A stretch of DNA of 64,000 nucleotides from a virus. The DNA lies in the IMG/VR virus record IMGVR_UViG_3300036820_000018, positions 1 through 64,000 of that record; one strand, 5' to 3'. The position numbers were made by a program, and so were the translations under genes. This document shows positions 7,320-15,889 of the stretch, in pieces. The notes under the pieces are model-generated. The model made no database searches and was not told the DNA's origin. It was given only the letters and a program-made list of their open reading frames with translations. How positions within the stretch are numbered: position 1 is the stretch's first letter; the number at the start of each line of letters is the position of its first letter.

Positions 7320-8120
7320 TCAGAGTCCATATTCGTGACGTAGCTGACGCCATCCTGTGAAGTTCCCTCGCTCGACGGGGGTCCTTGCTGGGACGGCGAC
7401 GTGCTCCAGTGGTGACGCGTGAGCGGGCTTGGCAGTGATGAGTCGCCCGAACAAAGCCAGGTCTTCCTCGATATCACGCTTGCCGTCATGGGTGAGATAG
7501 CTGACACGGGCACAACGGGCAGCTGAGACGGCGCACACATGGTGAGGCACTTTGACCGCCTCCCGATCCTCGTGGTCGATATAGGGGAGGTGCCATTCTC
7601 CGGCGCTGACTGGGCGGGGTCGGCTCCTGAAGAGAGCGGCTTGCATCAGTTCGGCAACCGCCCTGATCTCTGGCTGGGCCAGAGGAGAGCACCTCTGAAC
7701 GAAGAAGTTCTCCCACTCAGTGCTCGAGACGATGACTGTGTGCCACATGAAGGGCTCAAGAAGACGGTTGGTGACCGACTTGTGGACACCCATGAGTGAG
7801 AGCGTCGTGGCTGCACTGACAGCATGGTCCCGGGCCTGGAGCCAAAACTCCTCGGCCAGCTCCCGCTTCTCGACCTCCTCGCCTCCCTGCATCCCCTTCT
7901 GCTCAAGCGGGAAGGTAAGAGGTATGGCTGGGTCGTCCATCACCCGAGCGATTTGCTTCTTCACTGGGATGGCTCGAGAGGAGGCTGAGTTCCTCGAAAA
8001 CACCCGGTGGGTGTTGAACTCGGCTAGCACGAACCGATGGATCTTCACCTCCATCGTGGTGAGCCGATCGCCCCTTTCACTGATCGAGTCACATATGACC
8101 TTTGCCTCGGGGATACTCAC
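7320..8120 (-). CDS. thyX: FAD-dependent thymidylate synthase
   Basis: 266 residues. Makes dTMP from dUMP using methylene-tetrahydrofolate, NADPH and FAD. The ThyX signature region reads THRVFSRNSASSRAIP near residues 37-52, a phage-type variant of RHRxxSxNxxSxR. The C-terminal part has ARVSYLTHDGK and HASPLEHVAVP followed by NFTGWRQLRHE, the usual dUMP-binding end. It overlaps the ERF gene by ATGA and supplies dTTP for phage DNA synthesis. Confidence 0.9.
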   Translation of the reverse strand: MSIPEAKVICDSISERGDRLTTMEVKIHRFVLAEFNTHRVFSRNSASSRAIPVKKQIARVMDDPAIPLTFPLEQKGMQGGEEVEKRELAEEFWLQARDHAVSAATTLSLMGVHKSVTNRLLEPFMWHTVIVSSTEWENFFVQRCSPLAQPEIRAVAELMQAALFRSRPRPVSAGEWHLPYIDHEDREAVKVPHHVCAVSAARCARVSYLTHDGKRDIEEDLALFGRLITAKPAHASPLEHVAVPARTPVERGNFTGWRQLRHEYGL

Positions 8121-9028
8121 GCGTCCTCGTCCTTCTGCTCCGCCAGCAACACCTCGATGACCGCTGAGGCCTGCCGTTTAGTCAAGTCAGTTGACGACTC
8201 GATGCTGATCCCGATGATCTCTTCGCAGCGTGCGAGCCTCACGCTTCTCTCGGTGTCCCCGAATAACTTCTGGATCATCCCTATCTGCTTCTCGGTCGCA
8301 GCGTTGGGGTCTGCCGGTGCTTCAGTCTTGGCAGGAGCAACCCCTGATCTCGCTTCCTGGAGCCTCAAACGCATTTGCGGCACCGTTCCCCCTTGCTCTA
8401 GTCCAGCGGCTCCTAGGGCCTCTGAGAGGGCTCTAGCCGACATCGTGGCGACGTCATCGTCTTCGGCTAACGCACGCGAGCCGGGATCTTGGGAGTTTGT
8501 CTCTTGGGGCTTGGGGCGGTTCGGGGCTCGGCGCGTGGTCGTGCCCTTCGATCCCCCGTCGTTCTCGACTGTCGTGCCATCGGCGTCGTCTTTCGGGTCC
8601 GCGATGAGGAGCATGTCGAGGAGCAGGTACTTAAATGCTTGGGTTGCCGCCTTGTTGAAGCCCTTGTCACTGTTGTCGCGACCGATGCCGAGGGTCTGAG
8701 CCTCGACTAGGTCAGCGACTCCACCAGGCCCGTAGATCTTCCAGTGGATCTCGATCTTCTCGTCCGTCCACGTGGCTCCTGATTTGACCTGGAACTCTCG
8801 GGTCTCGACCGGCACGGTCTTCCACGGGATCGGCACGACGCAGTACTTGGCGAAGAGGCCCTGCGCTTCTGCGGTGATCTCCTCGATGCCTCGGTAGGGG
8901 TAGCTCACCCCCTGTCCATCAGTCGTCGGGTGTTTCTTCTTCGCGATCGCCGGCAAGTCCTCCATGATCCGAGCTAGTGCCTGGATCACGTCGGTGGGCA
9001 TCGCCCTGTCAGTTGTTTCGTCAGTCAT
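8117..9028 (-). CDS. erf: ERF-family single-strand annealing protein
   Basis: 303 residues. N-terminal ERF domain: YPYRGIEEITAEAQGLFAKY near 40-60, VEAQTLGIGRDNSDKGFNKA and AFKYLLLDMLLIADPKDD near 105-150, the typical ERF run. A Pro/Ser/Asn-rich linker follows, then a C-terminal helical part with a LSEALGAAGLEQGGT SAP-like stretch and a TEKQIGMIQKLF helix seen in phage recombinases. ATG follows GAAAGGGAACC. Works with the RecB-like nuclease gene upstream (ATGA overlap) in homologous recombination. Confidence 0.85.
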   Translation of the reverse strand: MTDETTDRAMPTDVIQALARIMEDLPAIAKKKHPTTDGQGVSYPYRGIEEITAEAQGLFAKYCVVPIPWKTVPVETREFQVKSGATWTDEKIEIHWKIYGPGGVADLVEAQTLGIGRDNSDKGFNKAATQAFKYLLLDMLLIADPKDDADGTTVENDGGSKGTTTRRAPNRPKPQETNSQDPGSRALAEDDDVATMSARALSEALGAAGLEQGGTVPQMRLRLQEARSGVAPAKTEAPADPNAATEKQIGMIQKLFGDTERSVRLARCEEIIGISIESSTDLTKRQASAVIEVLLAEQKDEDA

Positions 9029-9789
9029 TGGTTCCCTTTCCTCACTAGTTCCCTTGCTTCTTTGATCGACTTGTTGTAAGCCATCGACTCCTTAACGAGC
9101 TGCTTCATTTCTGGGTTGCGGGTCCAGCGGTAGGCGTGTAGAAGCCCGCAGAAGACCTCGAAGACATCGTCTGTGATCGGGTAACGCTCGAGTCGGTAGG
9201 TCCCGTCGTCACGCACGTAGAGGTCCGCACCCCATTCGATCTTTGGGAGGGGTCGAAGGCCCATGAGGTTTCCCTCTTCGTCATAGACCCCGATGCCGTC
9301 GGCACGGGAGTAGGCACAGATCTGGAGCGAGTGCTCGATCGGATAGATCTTCCCCGCCTTGAGGTCGATGATCCCGATGCCGGTTGGCCAGTCCTCTCTG
9401 GTGATGGTGCCTATCCAGTCGGGTCGCCCCCCATAGCCGAGACTCGAGAGCACGACGCACTCCTGCTCGATCATCTGGGGGTTGTCATCGATGATCCACT
9501 TCTCGAGGGCATCGACGAATGGCATCTCCTCGTTAGGGACTTGGATCTCCTCGTCGCGCATCCACTTCTCAAGGTGCCCGTGGACTCTCGACCCCAGATC
9601 TCGGGTCGCATCCCAATCTTGGCGGTAGTTGATCCCTTCACGGGTTAGCTTCGCAGCCGCGCCGGCCATCCCGCCTGACTTACCGTCGTCGATGAGCCCG
9701 CTGATGGTTGTGACGTTCACGAGTTCCTGGCCGCCGAGCCGATACTTGTGGTTCTCGGCGGCTTGCAGGTCGGTCAGTTTGGAAGGCAT
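9025..9789 (-). CDS. RecB/Cas4-like PD-(D/E)XK exonuclease
   Basis: 254 residues. Core motifs: VHGHLEKWM with His, YGGRPDWIGTI (the Asp), IIDLKAGK (DxK) and QICAYSRADG (QxxxY), in the order of RecB-family nucleases. It would resect DNA ends to give single strands for the ERF protein, its operon partner. First gene of the leftward early operon, divergent from the lysogeny genes with a 55-base gap. Confidence 0.85.
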   Translation of the reverse strand: MPSKLTDLQAAENHKYRLGGQELVNVTTISGLIDDGKSGGMAGAAAKLTREGINYRQDWDATRDLGSRVHGHLEKWMRDEEIQVPNEEMPFVDALEKWIIDDNPQMIEQECVVLSSLGYGGRPDWIGTITREDWPTGIGIIDLKAGKIYPIEHSLQICAYSRADGIGVYDEEGNLMGLRPLPKIEWGADLYVRDDGTYRLERYPITDDVFEVFCGLLHAYRWTRNPEMKQLVKESMAYNKSIKEARELVRKGNQ

Positions 9790-9844
9790 GTCGTCAGGTA
9801 AGCCGGTGGTTGTGTCATCGGATGAATGGTACTACTCTGGGGCG

Positions 9845-10015
9845 ATGCCCGCACCGAAGCGTGAGTACATGACCCTGAATCTCCGCCTTTACCCGGAGGT
9901 CCATGACAGGGCGACGAAGCTGGCCTTCCGAAAGCGGATGAGCCTTAACGCACTTATCAACCAAGCGCTTATGGAGTTCGTCACAGACGAGGAGGCTGAC
10001 CATGAAGACGATTGA
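9845..10015 (+). CDS. ribbon-helix-helix (Arc-type) regulator
   Basis: 56 residues. MTLNLRLYPEVHDRATKLAF gives the strand and helix A; KRMSLNALINQALMEFV gives helix B: an Arc/HicB-like RHH dimer. ATG at 9845 after CTGGGGCG; longer readings upstream are antisense to the nuclease gene. Its 3' end overlaps the integrase start by 14 bases. It may act as excisionase-like factor or regulator of the divergent promoter region. Confidence 0.78.
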   Translation: MPAPKREYMTLNLRLYPEVHDRATKLAFRKRMSLNALINQALMEFVTDEEADHEDD

Positions 10016-10838
10016 CGGGGTGCCTCAGCACGTCCGGCGCAAGCCCTTCCCGAAGATCCCTCAGGAGCACCTGCTCTGGGACTTCTTAGCTCGATGCCGC
10101 AAGATCGGGCTCAGCGAGTACACCATCACCAACCGGACCACGACATGCAGGCCGTTCTTGCTGCGGTTCCCCGATCCCACAGTCGTCACTGAAGACGACG
10201 TGCGCGAGTTCATAACGAGAGGTTCGACCCCAGAGTCGCGACGACAGATCCGTAACCAGATCAATCAGTTCTACATCTGGCTGATCAAGGAAGGGCAGGC
10301 GACCTACAACCCCGCTGCTGAGATCAGGATGGCGAAGGTGCCGGGGCTTCCCCACCCATGCCCTACGTGGGCTCTCAGAGCCGCCCTAGAGACAGCTGCG
10401 CCCCGGACTAAGGCGTTGATCCTCCTGGGGGCTTACGGAGGCCTACGGATCGGTGAGATCGTCGGGTTATGCGTGGAGGACATCGACTTCGAGGCTCAGA
10501 ACATGAAGATCCGCGGCAAGGGAGACAAGCTGAGGATCGTCCCGATCAACTCAGACCTTATGGCTGCCCTGAAAGAGGTGCTGCCCGAGTCAGGCAAGGT
10601 GTTCTTCGGAGCCGAGACTGTGCGCGACCTCATCACAGAGCAGTTCAAAAGCGTCGGGGCAAAGGTCACACCTCACGACTTAAGGCACTGGTGCGGGACG
10701 ACGATCTACCGCACGACTCAGGACCTCATGCTCGTGGCGCGGATCTTGGGGCACTCGGACATTCAGACCGCGTTGATCTACACGAAGGCAGATACCTCGA
10801 AGGACCGCGAGAGGTTGGAAGGGTTGGCGACGGCGTGA
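10002..10838 (+). CDS. int: tyrosine integrase
   Basis: 278 residues. An N-terminal SAM-like/core-binding domain (1-110) precedes the catalytic domain. Active-site residues seen: Arg149 in YGGLRIGEI, Lys near 173-176 in GKGDKLR, His225-Arg228 in PHDLRHWCG, His251 in LGHSD and nucleophile Tyr260 in ALIYTK. All six are present, so it should be active. No arm-binding domain of lambda type is clear. Shows the phage is temperate. Coupled to the next gene by GTGA. Confidence 0.92.
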   Translation: MKTIDGVPQHVRRKPFPKIPQEHLLWDFLARCRKIGLSEYTITNRTTTCRPFLLRFPDPTVVTEDDVREFITRGSTPESRRQIRNQINQFYIWLIKEGQATYNPAAEIRMAKVPGLPHPCPTWALRAALETAAPRTKALILLGAYGGLRIGEIVGLCVEDIDFEAQNMKIRGKGDKLRIVPINSDLMAALKEVLPESGKVFFGAETVRDLITEQFKSVGAKVTPHDLRHWCGTTIYRTTQDLMLVARILGHSDIQTALIYTKADTSKDRERLEGLATA

Positions 10839-11059
10839 GGCTAGCGGGAGTCCGCAAGGCGATCCTCATCTTCATCACGGCCTACACGGAGCAGCATGGC
10901 TTCCCTCCCTCAGTCAGGGAGATCGGCAAGGCTGTCGGGCTCACCTCAACAGCGTCAGTCCACTACCACCTGTCGAAGCTCCAAGTCGAGGGGTACCTGA
11001 CGAAGAACACCGCTGGCCCGAGGACAGTCGTGGTAGCGAAAAATGTTCAAGAGAGCTAG
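10835..11059 (+). CDS. LexA-like winged HTH protein without protease domain
   Basis: 74 residues from a GTG overlapping the integrase TGA. The run GFPPSVREIGKAVGLTSTAS followed by VHYHLSKLQVEGYL is a close match to the LexA DNA-binding domain. The S24 self-cleavage domain is absent, so it cannot be an SOS-cleaved repressor on its own. Likely regulator of lysogeny or of SOS-box promoters. The larger reading in another frame at this place is a shadow. Confidence 0.8.
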   Translation: MRLAGVRKAILIFITAYTEQHGFPPSVREIGKAVGLTSTASVHYHLSKLQVEGYLTKNTAGPRTVVVAKNVQES

Positions 11060-11324
11060 ACCCGAAGCTACCAAGGCGCCGCCCGTCCTCCCGCCGAAGC
11101 CACCCAAGCCCCCGAAGTTGTGGGTGCTCAGAGACACCGAGACGGTCTTCACTGCTCCTGACGGCCGGACCATCCCGATCACATTTCTGTGGGAGGTCTT
11201 CAAGCAACTGGAGGCCTCTCAGTGGGATCTCATGGAGAGGGGCTATGTCGTCCGGCGCTTCGCTGAGTATCTGGGTGTGAAGAAAGAACCACACAACGAA
11301 AGCCCGCCACCCCCTAATGGATGA
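11043..11324 (+). CDS. hypothetical protein, 93 residues
   Basis: Unrecognised. Pro/Lys-rich N-terminus (PPVLPPKPPKPPKLWVL), then a strand-rich part and a helical FLWEVFKQLEASQWDLMERG segment. Overlaps the LexA-like gene by 17 bases; last gene before the terminator of this operon. Confidence 0.65.
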   Translation: MFKRARPEATKAPPVLPPKPPKPPKLWVLRDTETVFTAPDGRTIPITFLWEVFKQLEASQWDLMERGYVVRRFAEYLGVKKEPHNESPPPPNG

Positions 11325-11343
11325 CTGACCCCCAGACGCGAAA

Positions 11344-11379
11344 AGAAGCCCTCCTCCCCGCAGGGAAGAGGGCTTCTTT
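11344..11379. terminator. bidirectional intrinsic terminator
   Basis: GAAGCCCTC ... GAGGGCTTC stem with a loop of about 11-12 bases, preceded by AAAA and followed by TTTA. Separates the rightward lysogeny operon from the leftward late operon ending at 11426. Confidence 0.8.
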
Positions 11380-11423
11380 AGTTCAGCGGATAGAGCACCG
11401 GTTTCGCACCGGGCCGAAGGTTA
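11379..11423 (+). other. tRNA-derived sequence, possible attP core
   Basis: Reads like a tRNA from position 8 through the start of the T arm: TAGTTCAGCGGATAGAGCA is a standard D arm with GTTC/GAGC pairing, followed by a CCGG...CCGG anticodon stem and GCCGAAGGTT. The acceptor and T arms are missing and the anticodon loop is the wrong size for a working tRNA. Its place after the integrase operon suggests an attachment site copied from a host tRNA gene. Inference. Confidence 0.4.
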
Positions 11424-11425
11424 TG

Positions 11426-12130
11426 TCAGAACGGAACCGGAGTCACGGTAAAGCCAGCGACACCGACTGAGGCTGCAGGGTCCCCACCTTCCCACCCGAT
11501 GAACCAGTTCCCTGGTAGCCCATCTGTTGTGAGAAGCGCCTGATAGGCACCGACGTCATTGCGGATGATGGCCCCGACCCCGCCGTAGGTCCAAGTCTCT
11601 GAAGGTGCCCCTTCCCCTGCGACAAAGGTCAGAGAAACGACCCCGGGATCGGTGGGCATTCCTTCGGACTGCGGGGGGAACTGCGTGAAGGTTGCCTGGG
11701 TCATCACCGCGTTGCCCTCGTAGAGAGGGTTCGTGCAGGGGAAGCAGATGACCTGACAAGTAGCGGGGCCTATGGCTATAACCGCGGAAGTGACGACCGA
11801 GTCAGAGACGCTGACGACGTCAGAGACACCGACGGAGGGCAGCCTCTCTTGGACCAACACGGTGTCATAGAGAAAGACCAGGACCGCCGAAGGACCCGCT
11901 GCGTCTGTGACAAGAACGATGTCGACGACACCGGTCGCCTGTACTGGGATCCCGACTCTGTCGGTCACATGAACCGTGTCGGAGACAACCGCCCCTTCTC
12001 CAGCACTGGCATCGTGGACGAGCACGATGTCTGTGATCATCGTCGGAGCAGCCCCACCGAGATAGCCCGGTGCGGCTAGCCCCGGTGCGGCTAGCCCTGG
12101 AGCGGCAGAGAAGGCAGGGATGGCAGGCAT
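11426..12130 (-). CDS. tail-tip repeat protein with DxVxVxDS repeats
   Basis: 234 residues. A collagen-like N-terminus (APGLAAPGLAAPG, from a 15-base tandem DNA repeat near 12072), then about five repeats of the type DIVLVHDAS, DTVHVTDRVG, DIVLVTDAAG, DTVLVQERL, DVVSVSDSV. A C-terminal domain (VSLTF...TTDGLPGNWFIGW...VGVAGFTV) is shared with the 13771-14679 product. Probably a virion decoration or receptor-binding protein; last gene of the late operon. Confidence 0.65.
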   Translation of the reverse strand: MPAIPAFSAAPGLAAPGLAAPGYLGGAAPTMITDIVLVHDASAGEGAVVSDTVHVTDRVGIPVQATGVVDIVLVTDAAGPSAVLVFLYDTVLVQERLPSVGVSDVVSVSDSVVTSAVIAIGPATCQVICFPCTNPLYEGNAVMTQATFTQFPPQSEGMPTDPGVVSLTFVAGEGAPSETWTYGGVGAIIRNDVGAYQALLTTDGLPGNWFIGWEGGDPAASVGVAGFTVTPVPF

Positions 12131-13770
12131 TACTTCGGCGGGTAGTAGCTCGTCGTTGTGATGGTCGGGGTCCCGTTAGTCCAGCTCGGAGTAAAGCCTC
12201 CTCGAGCAGCGAGAGCGAAGTGAATCGAATTGCCAGCTTGGGCTGTCCCGCAACTGATTTGGTTCGCTGGAGCTCCGACCGTCGCGGTACATGTCGCTCC
12301 GGTCGCTGAGTTCGCCGTCATATGCACGAAGACTGGCATGGGATTCGGGTTGTAGATCAGAGTCCCGCTCCCAGACAGCGTGCACTGAGTGATATTGCTC
12401 GAGTTGTCGATCCACGGGGCGATCACGTTCGGCGGCCCGGTGATCCCCTTTAGGAGGGCATTGTTCTCTGTCGACAGATCAGCAAAGAAGTTCGGGTAGG
12501 CATTGGTGGCGCTTGGGGTGCCCTTGTTGACCACTGGGTTGGTGATGGTCACGTTCTGGACGTTGACGAGGTCAGGGTTGAAGTGCCTGATGCTGATGTC
12601 CGAAGGGAACTGGCTGGTAGACGACTGGGTGTAGTCGAAGAACATCAGAGGCATCTGAGCCTGGGTGCCCCACGGGCGGATGATGTCGATGAACTCGATC
12701 GTTATGTCGTCACACCGTCCGAACCAAATCGCCACACACGCATACTGGCTGGCTGCCGAAGAAACGTTGGAATGATTGACGTAGAGGAGCCCGATCCGCA
12801 TCGAGTGAGTGTCGCCACCAGGGGAAGACCAGTAGGTGCCGAGGTTGAGGGCTGCAGCAGCTTGGCCGCTACCAATGATGAGGGCGGCGTTCGCGTTGAA
12901 GGCGTAGTGATCCAGAGTGTTCTGAGAGGAGTTTCCACCGCTTGCGGACTGGTCGTAGTTCAGGCCCTGGACAAACCCCGCGACAGTGAGGAAATCAGTG
13001 TGGACGAAGCTCGTGGACTCAAAGAGGATCGGGGTCTGGCCGTACTGGACCGGGGAAAGGCTCGACCCACCGTGCGCTGTCGGACCGTTGAAGCAGAGGT
13101 TCTGAACCATCCCGCCTTGGAGAAAGGACCCTGACCCCGAGGTACTGCCACCCCAGATAATGCCGGGGTACCCCTGGAGGTTCGGGAAATTCAAGACACA
13201 TGAGGACTTCCCGAGAGTCAACCCGGGCGGGGTGTCAGAAGCGAAGATCACACCGTCTGACCCCTGGGTGATGCTCCCCGCTGTGCCCGTCTCAGAGAAC
13301 ATGAAGTTCCCGTCGGGGATCCAGACCTTGGTCGGCTTCCCTGTCGCCGCAGCGTTGGCTGCAGCCTGTGTGAAGGCATTCTGCAGCTGAGTGTCGGAGA
13401 AGGTCGAGCCTGACGGGTCCATCCCGAACTCCACAACCCCGTTGAGGGTGTTGTAAGGCGAGATGTTGTTGACGAACTGCGACAAGATCACGATCAAAAG
13501 AGGAGCGCCGGGGCTGTGGGTGAAAGAGAACCCAGGGCTCGCCAAGGTAAGAGACGTCTGAGTTGCAGTCGCTATGACGACAACGTTCTCAGGGTTGGAA
13601 CTCCCATAGTCGACAAGCAGCCCGTAGATCTCATTGTCTGCGAGGACTGGCCAATCACCGTTAGTGATCGTGATATTTGCCGCGACCCCGCCTGGGTTCA
13701 CGGTGCCCTGGAGAGTGGCCGTGCAGTAGTCCGAGAACACGAACTGGCCCGGGACAATCGGAGCACCCAC
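12130..13770 (-). CDS. tail spike, parallel beta-helix (pectate-lyase-like)
   Basis: 546 residues. N-terminal beta-domain for attachment; FTQAAANAAATGKPTKVWIP is the entry helix and first strand typical of phage spike beta-helices, followed by many short strands with Asn/Gly turns. C-terminal small beta domain with Cys pairs. Such proteins bind or cut host surface polysaccharide. No catalytic triad could be assigned by eye. Starts in a TAATG overlap region with its neighbours. Confidence 0.7.
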   Translation of the reverse strand: MGAPIVPGQFVFSDYCTATLQGTVNPGGVAANITITNGDWPVLADNEIYGLLVDYGSSNPENVVVIATATQTSLTLASPGFSFTHSPGAPLLIVILSQFVNNISPYNTLNGVVEFGMDPSGSTFSDTQLQNAFTQAAANAAATGKPTKVWIPDGNFMFSETGTAGSITQGSDGVIFASDTPPGLTLGKSSCVLNFPNLQGYPGIIWGGSTSGSGSFLQGGMVQNLCFNGPTAHGGSSLSPVQYGQTPILFESTSFVHTDFLTVAGFVQGLNYDQSASGGNSSQNTLDHYAFNANAALIIGSGQAAAALNLGTYWSSPGGDTHSMRIGLLYVNHSNVSSAASQYACVAIWFGRCDDITIEFIDIIRPWGTQAQMPLMFFDYTQSSTSQFPSDISIRHFNPDLVNVQNVTITNPVVNKGTPSATNAYPNFFADLSTENNALLKGITGPPNVIAPWIDNSSNITQCTLSGSGTLIYNPNPMPVFVHMTANSATGATCTATVGAPANQISCGTAQAGNSIHFALAARGGFTPSWTNGTPTITTTSYYPPK

Positions 13771-14679
13771 CTAGACCTCCATAAACGCGGGGAGAGGGGC
13801 CACCGAGATTCCGGCGACTCCGACGGCAGAACAAGGTGTGCTGCCAACCCATTTAGTCATCCATGATCCGGGGAGCCCAGAGGTGCTCAGGACTGCGTAG
13901 TAGTAGCCGACCCCGTTACGGAGAGCAGTGACGTTGACAACGGTCCCATCCCCCTGTCTGATTGTGAGGGTGACAGATCCAGGATCGACAGGGACCCATT
14001 GAGCCACAGGTGCGTCGAGCTCCGCAGCAAGGAACTGAACCTCAGCCTGCAGGGCACATCCCTCGATCAAGTTCCCTCCAATCGGGGCGATGAAGACCTG
14101 AGCGATCCCAGCGACAGGGGCGAGGGAGACGGACCCTTCCGCTAAATCCGCGACCAGCGCCTGATCAAAGATGAAAACGTGAACCGCTGAAGCTGAGTCA
14201 AAGACGAGCACCGTGTCGTGGGCAAAGGCCATCGTGACTGGTGTCGATGCTGAGTCAGTGACCAGCACTGTGTCGTAGATGGGTACAACACCGAAGCCAA
14301 CAGCAGAGTCAGTGACGAGAACGGTGTCACGGACAGCGACCTCTTGCCTTGGAGCGTAAGCAGAAACTGAGTCGGCAACAGTGACAAAGTCAAAGACGTA
14401 CGCACCGTGGAAGATGAGATAACCACCTGTGGTGGCAGCGCCGGTCAGGGCCTGGCCCGTCCCGAGCCGACGGATCGTCGAGCCGGTACGCGCGTTGCCA
14501 GTAGCCCGAGGTTGTGCAAGAGGCGCCTGAGAGCTGAGGGGGCTAAGAGGGTTGACGGGCCATCCCGTCGAGCCCTCCCCTGTCCTCTTCGCTCCTGTCC
14601 CTACAGAGCCTGGAGATCCGCCTGTGTACTGACCCCCGGTGAGCCCTTGGCCTGTCCCACCTCGGCCTCTCTGGGGCAT
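13771..14679 (-). CDS. tail-tip repeat protein with DTVLVTDS repeats
   Basis: 302 residues. Gly/Thr-rich N-terminus, then repeats DFVTVADSVS, DTVLVTDSAVG, DTVLVTDSAS, DTVLVFDSAS, DQALVADLAEG, each with a spacer of several residues. The C-terminal domain (VDPGSVTLTI...STSGLPGSWMTKW...VGVAGISVAPLPAF) is homologous to the end of the 11426-12130 product, so the two genes are paralogues separated by the spike gene. Structural role inferred from the cluster. Confidence 0.65.
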   Translation of the reverse strand: MPQRGRGGTGQGLTGGQYTGGSPGSVGTGAKRTGEGSTGWPVNPLSPLSSQAPLAQPRATGNARTGSTIRRLGTGQALTGAATTGGYLIFHGAYVFDFVTVADSVSAYAPRQEVAVRDTVLVTDSAVGFGVVPIYDTVLVTDSASTPVTMAFAHDTVLVFDSASAVHVFIFDQALVADLAEGSVSLAPVAGIAQVFIAPIGGNLIEGCALQAEVQFLAAELDAPVAQWVPVDPGSVTLTIRQGDGTVVNVTALRNGVGYYYAVLSTSGLPGSWMTKWVGSTPCSAVGVAGISVAPLPAFMEV

Positions 14680-14682
14680 GGC

Positions 14683-15831
14683 TTATGAGAGTCTGAAGGC
14701 GAAGGCGGTCTGGCTGCCAACGCTACCTGTGGCCAAGCTGGCTCCTGTGGTGCTCGCCCCGGGGGTGATGTTCAGGCCCACCGTTGTTGAGGCAGAAGTC
14801 ACTACTGCTATCCCCATCGCTGTTGCCCCACTGACGTGAGAGGCGAAGGCGGGGGATATCCCGGTCTGGGCGCCTAGCGGAGTGATCGTCCCACCTGAGT
14901 CGATCGTTAGCTGCACCTTGAACGAGTCCGACGCTGTTGAGTTGGTAATAGTACCTACAGCGAAAACCAACCATGTCCCGGTTGCGAGAGCTAGAGCGAG
15001 CCCGGTAGGGGTGGTAGTACCTGCGGAGAGGCTGACGCCACCGCTGGGGGGAGCCCCTGTGAGAAGTGAGCCGGCCGATGGTGTCCCGAACCCGTAGTAG
15101 TAGGCCGTCCCATCGCTATAGAGGTCGACAACCTGGTACTGAGACAGGTAGATCGGTGAGTTGACCCCGTTCAGATTGAGGGTCTGGGGAGTGACCTCGA
15201 CTTCAGTCGCGTTCAAGTTCAGAATGCGGACGTGCCATCCGTTGGTCGGGGCTGTCGCAGGCAAAGTCCCGACAAGGCTTGACCCGTTGAAGGTGAAGTA
15301 GTTCCCCGTGTCACCTGTAACGAAGGGGTAGTTGGCTGTCTTCGCTACGACGGTCGAAGAAGCTCCTCCTGAAGACTGAATGACAGTCATGGACTTGTCA
15401 GTGATCAGGTTCGTGACGATCGCAGTCGTTGATGTCGCTACGTAGATCTCGCCGAGAGCCACAGAACTTGATGGAATCGATGGCTTGACCGGGTAGTTCC
15501 CCGTGGTCGCAGGAGAGCCCTCCACAACGACGAGCCCTGTCCCCACGGTGTAGACGACAAGGTCCCTACGGTCGCCTGAAGTCGAGGCTGCAGCGACGGT
15601 GAGAGGAGATCCTCCGGTCGCAGTCACCGAGTAAGTGGACGCTCCGTAGAGGACTGTCCCCGATGAAACAGCAACCTTCATATCTGAGCCGGTGTCCTGA
15701 GACACCTGTGCCCCTGAGATCACCCCATTGCCGTTGATCCCCGCCTGGATGATGGCGTAGTCGGTTTGGTCACAGACGGTCTGTCCGTAGAAGGCAGGAC
15801 CGCTCTGTACGTTCGGCAATGTCCAAGTCAT
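14683..15831 (-). CDS. tail fibre protein
   Basis: 382 residues, Gly/Ser/Thr/Val-rich beta structure throughout. N-terminal part (AIIQAGINGNGVISGAQVSQ, DMKVAVSSGTVLYG) resembles the start of phage fibre proteins that trimerise on the baseplate. A C-terminal sandwich-like domain (TTTPTGLALALATGTWLVFA) may bind the host surface. Assigned from composition and position. Confidence 0.6.
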   Translation of the reverse strand: MTWTLPNVQSGPAFYGQTVCDQTDYAIIQAGINGNGVISGAQVSQDTGSDMKVAVSSGTVLYGASTYSVTATGGSPLTVAAASTSGDRRDLVVYTVGTGLVVVEGSPATTGNYPVKPSIPSSSVALGEIYVATSTTAIVTNLITDKSMTVIQSSGGASSTVVAKTANYPFVTGDTGNYFTFNGSSLVGTLPATAPTNGWHVRILNLNATEVEVTPQTLNLNGVNSPIYLSQYQVVDLYSDGTAYYYGFGTPSAGSLLTGAPPSGGVSLSAGTTTPTGLALALATGTWLVFAVGTITNSTASDSFKVQLTIDSGGTITPLGAQTGISPAFASHVSGATAMGIAVVTSASTTVGLNITPGASTTGASLATGSVGSQTAFAFRLS

Positions 15832-15889
15832 TAGCGATTCCTTTTAGCAAGAGAAGACATGTGGAAATGGACAAAAGCCCAGGTCGGAC

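Noticed and set aside
10469-11059. 196-codon ORF read through the integrase and LexA-like genes
   Set aside because: Its first two thirds are in the wrong frame inside the integrase; only the last 74 codons from GTG 10835 are coding.
11379-11423. Functional tRNA gene
   Set aside because: No acceptor or T arm and a wrong anticodon loop size; kept only as a tRNA-derived sequence.
12583-13134. 183-codon plus-strand ORF opposite the spike gene
   Set aside because: Arg/Val-rich shadow of the minus-strand beta-helix protein with no start signal.
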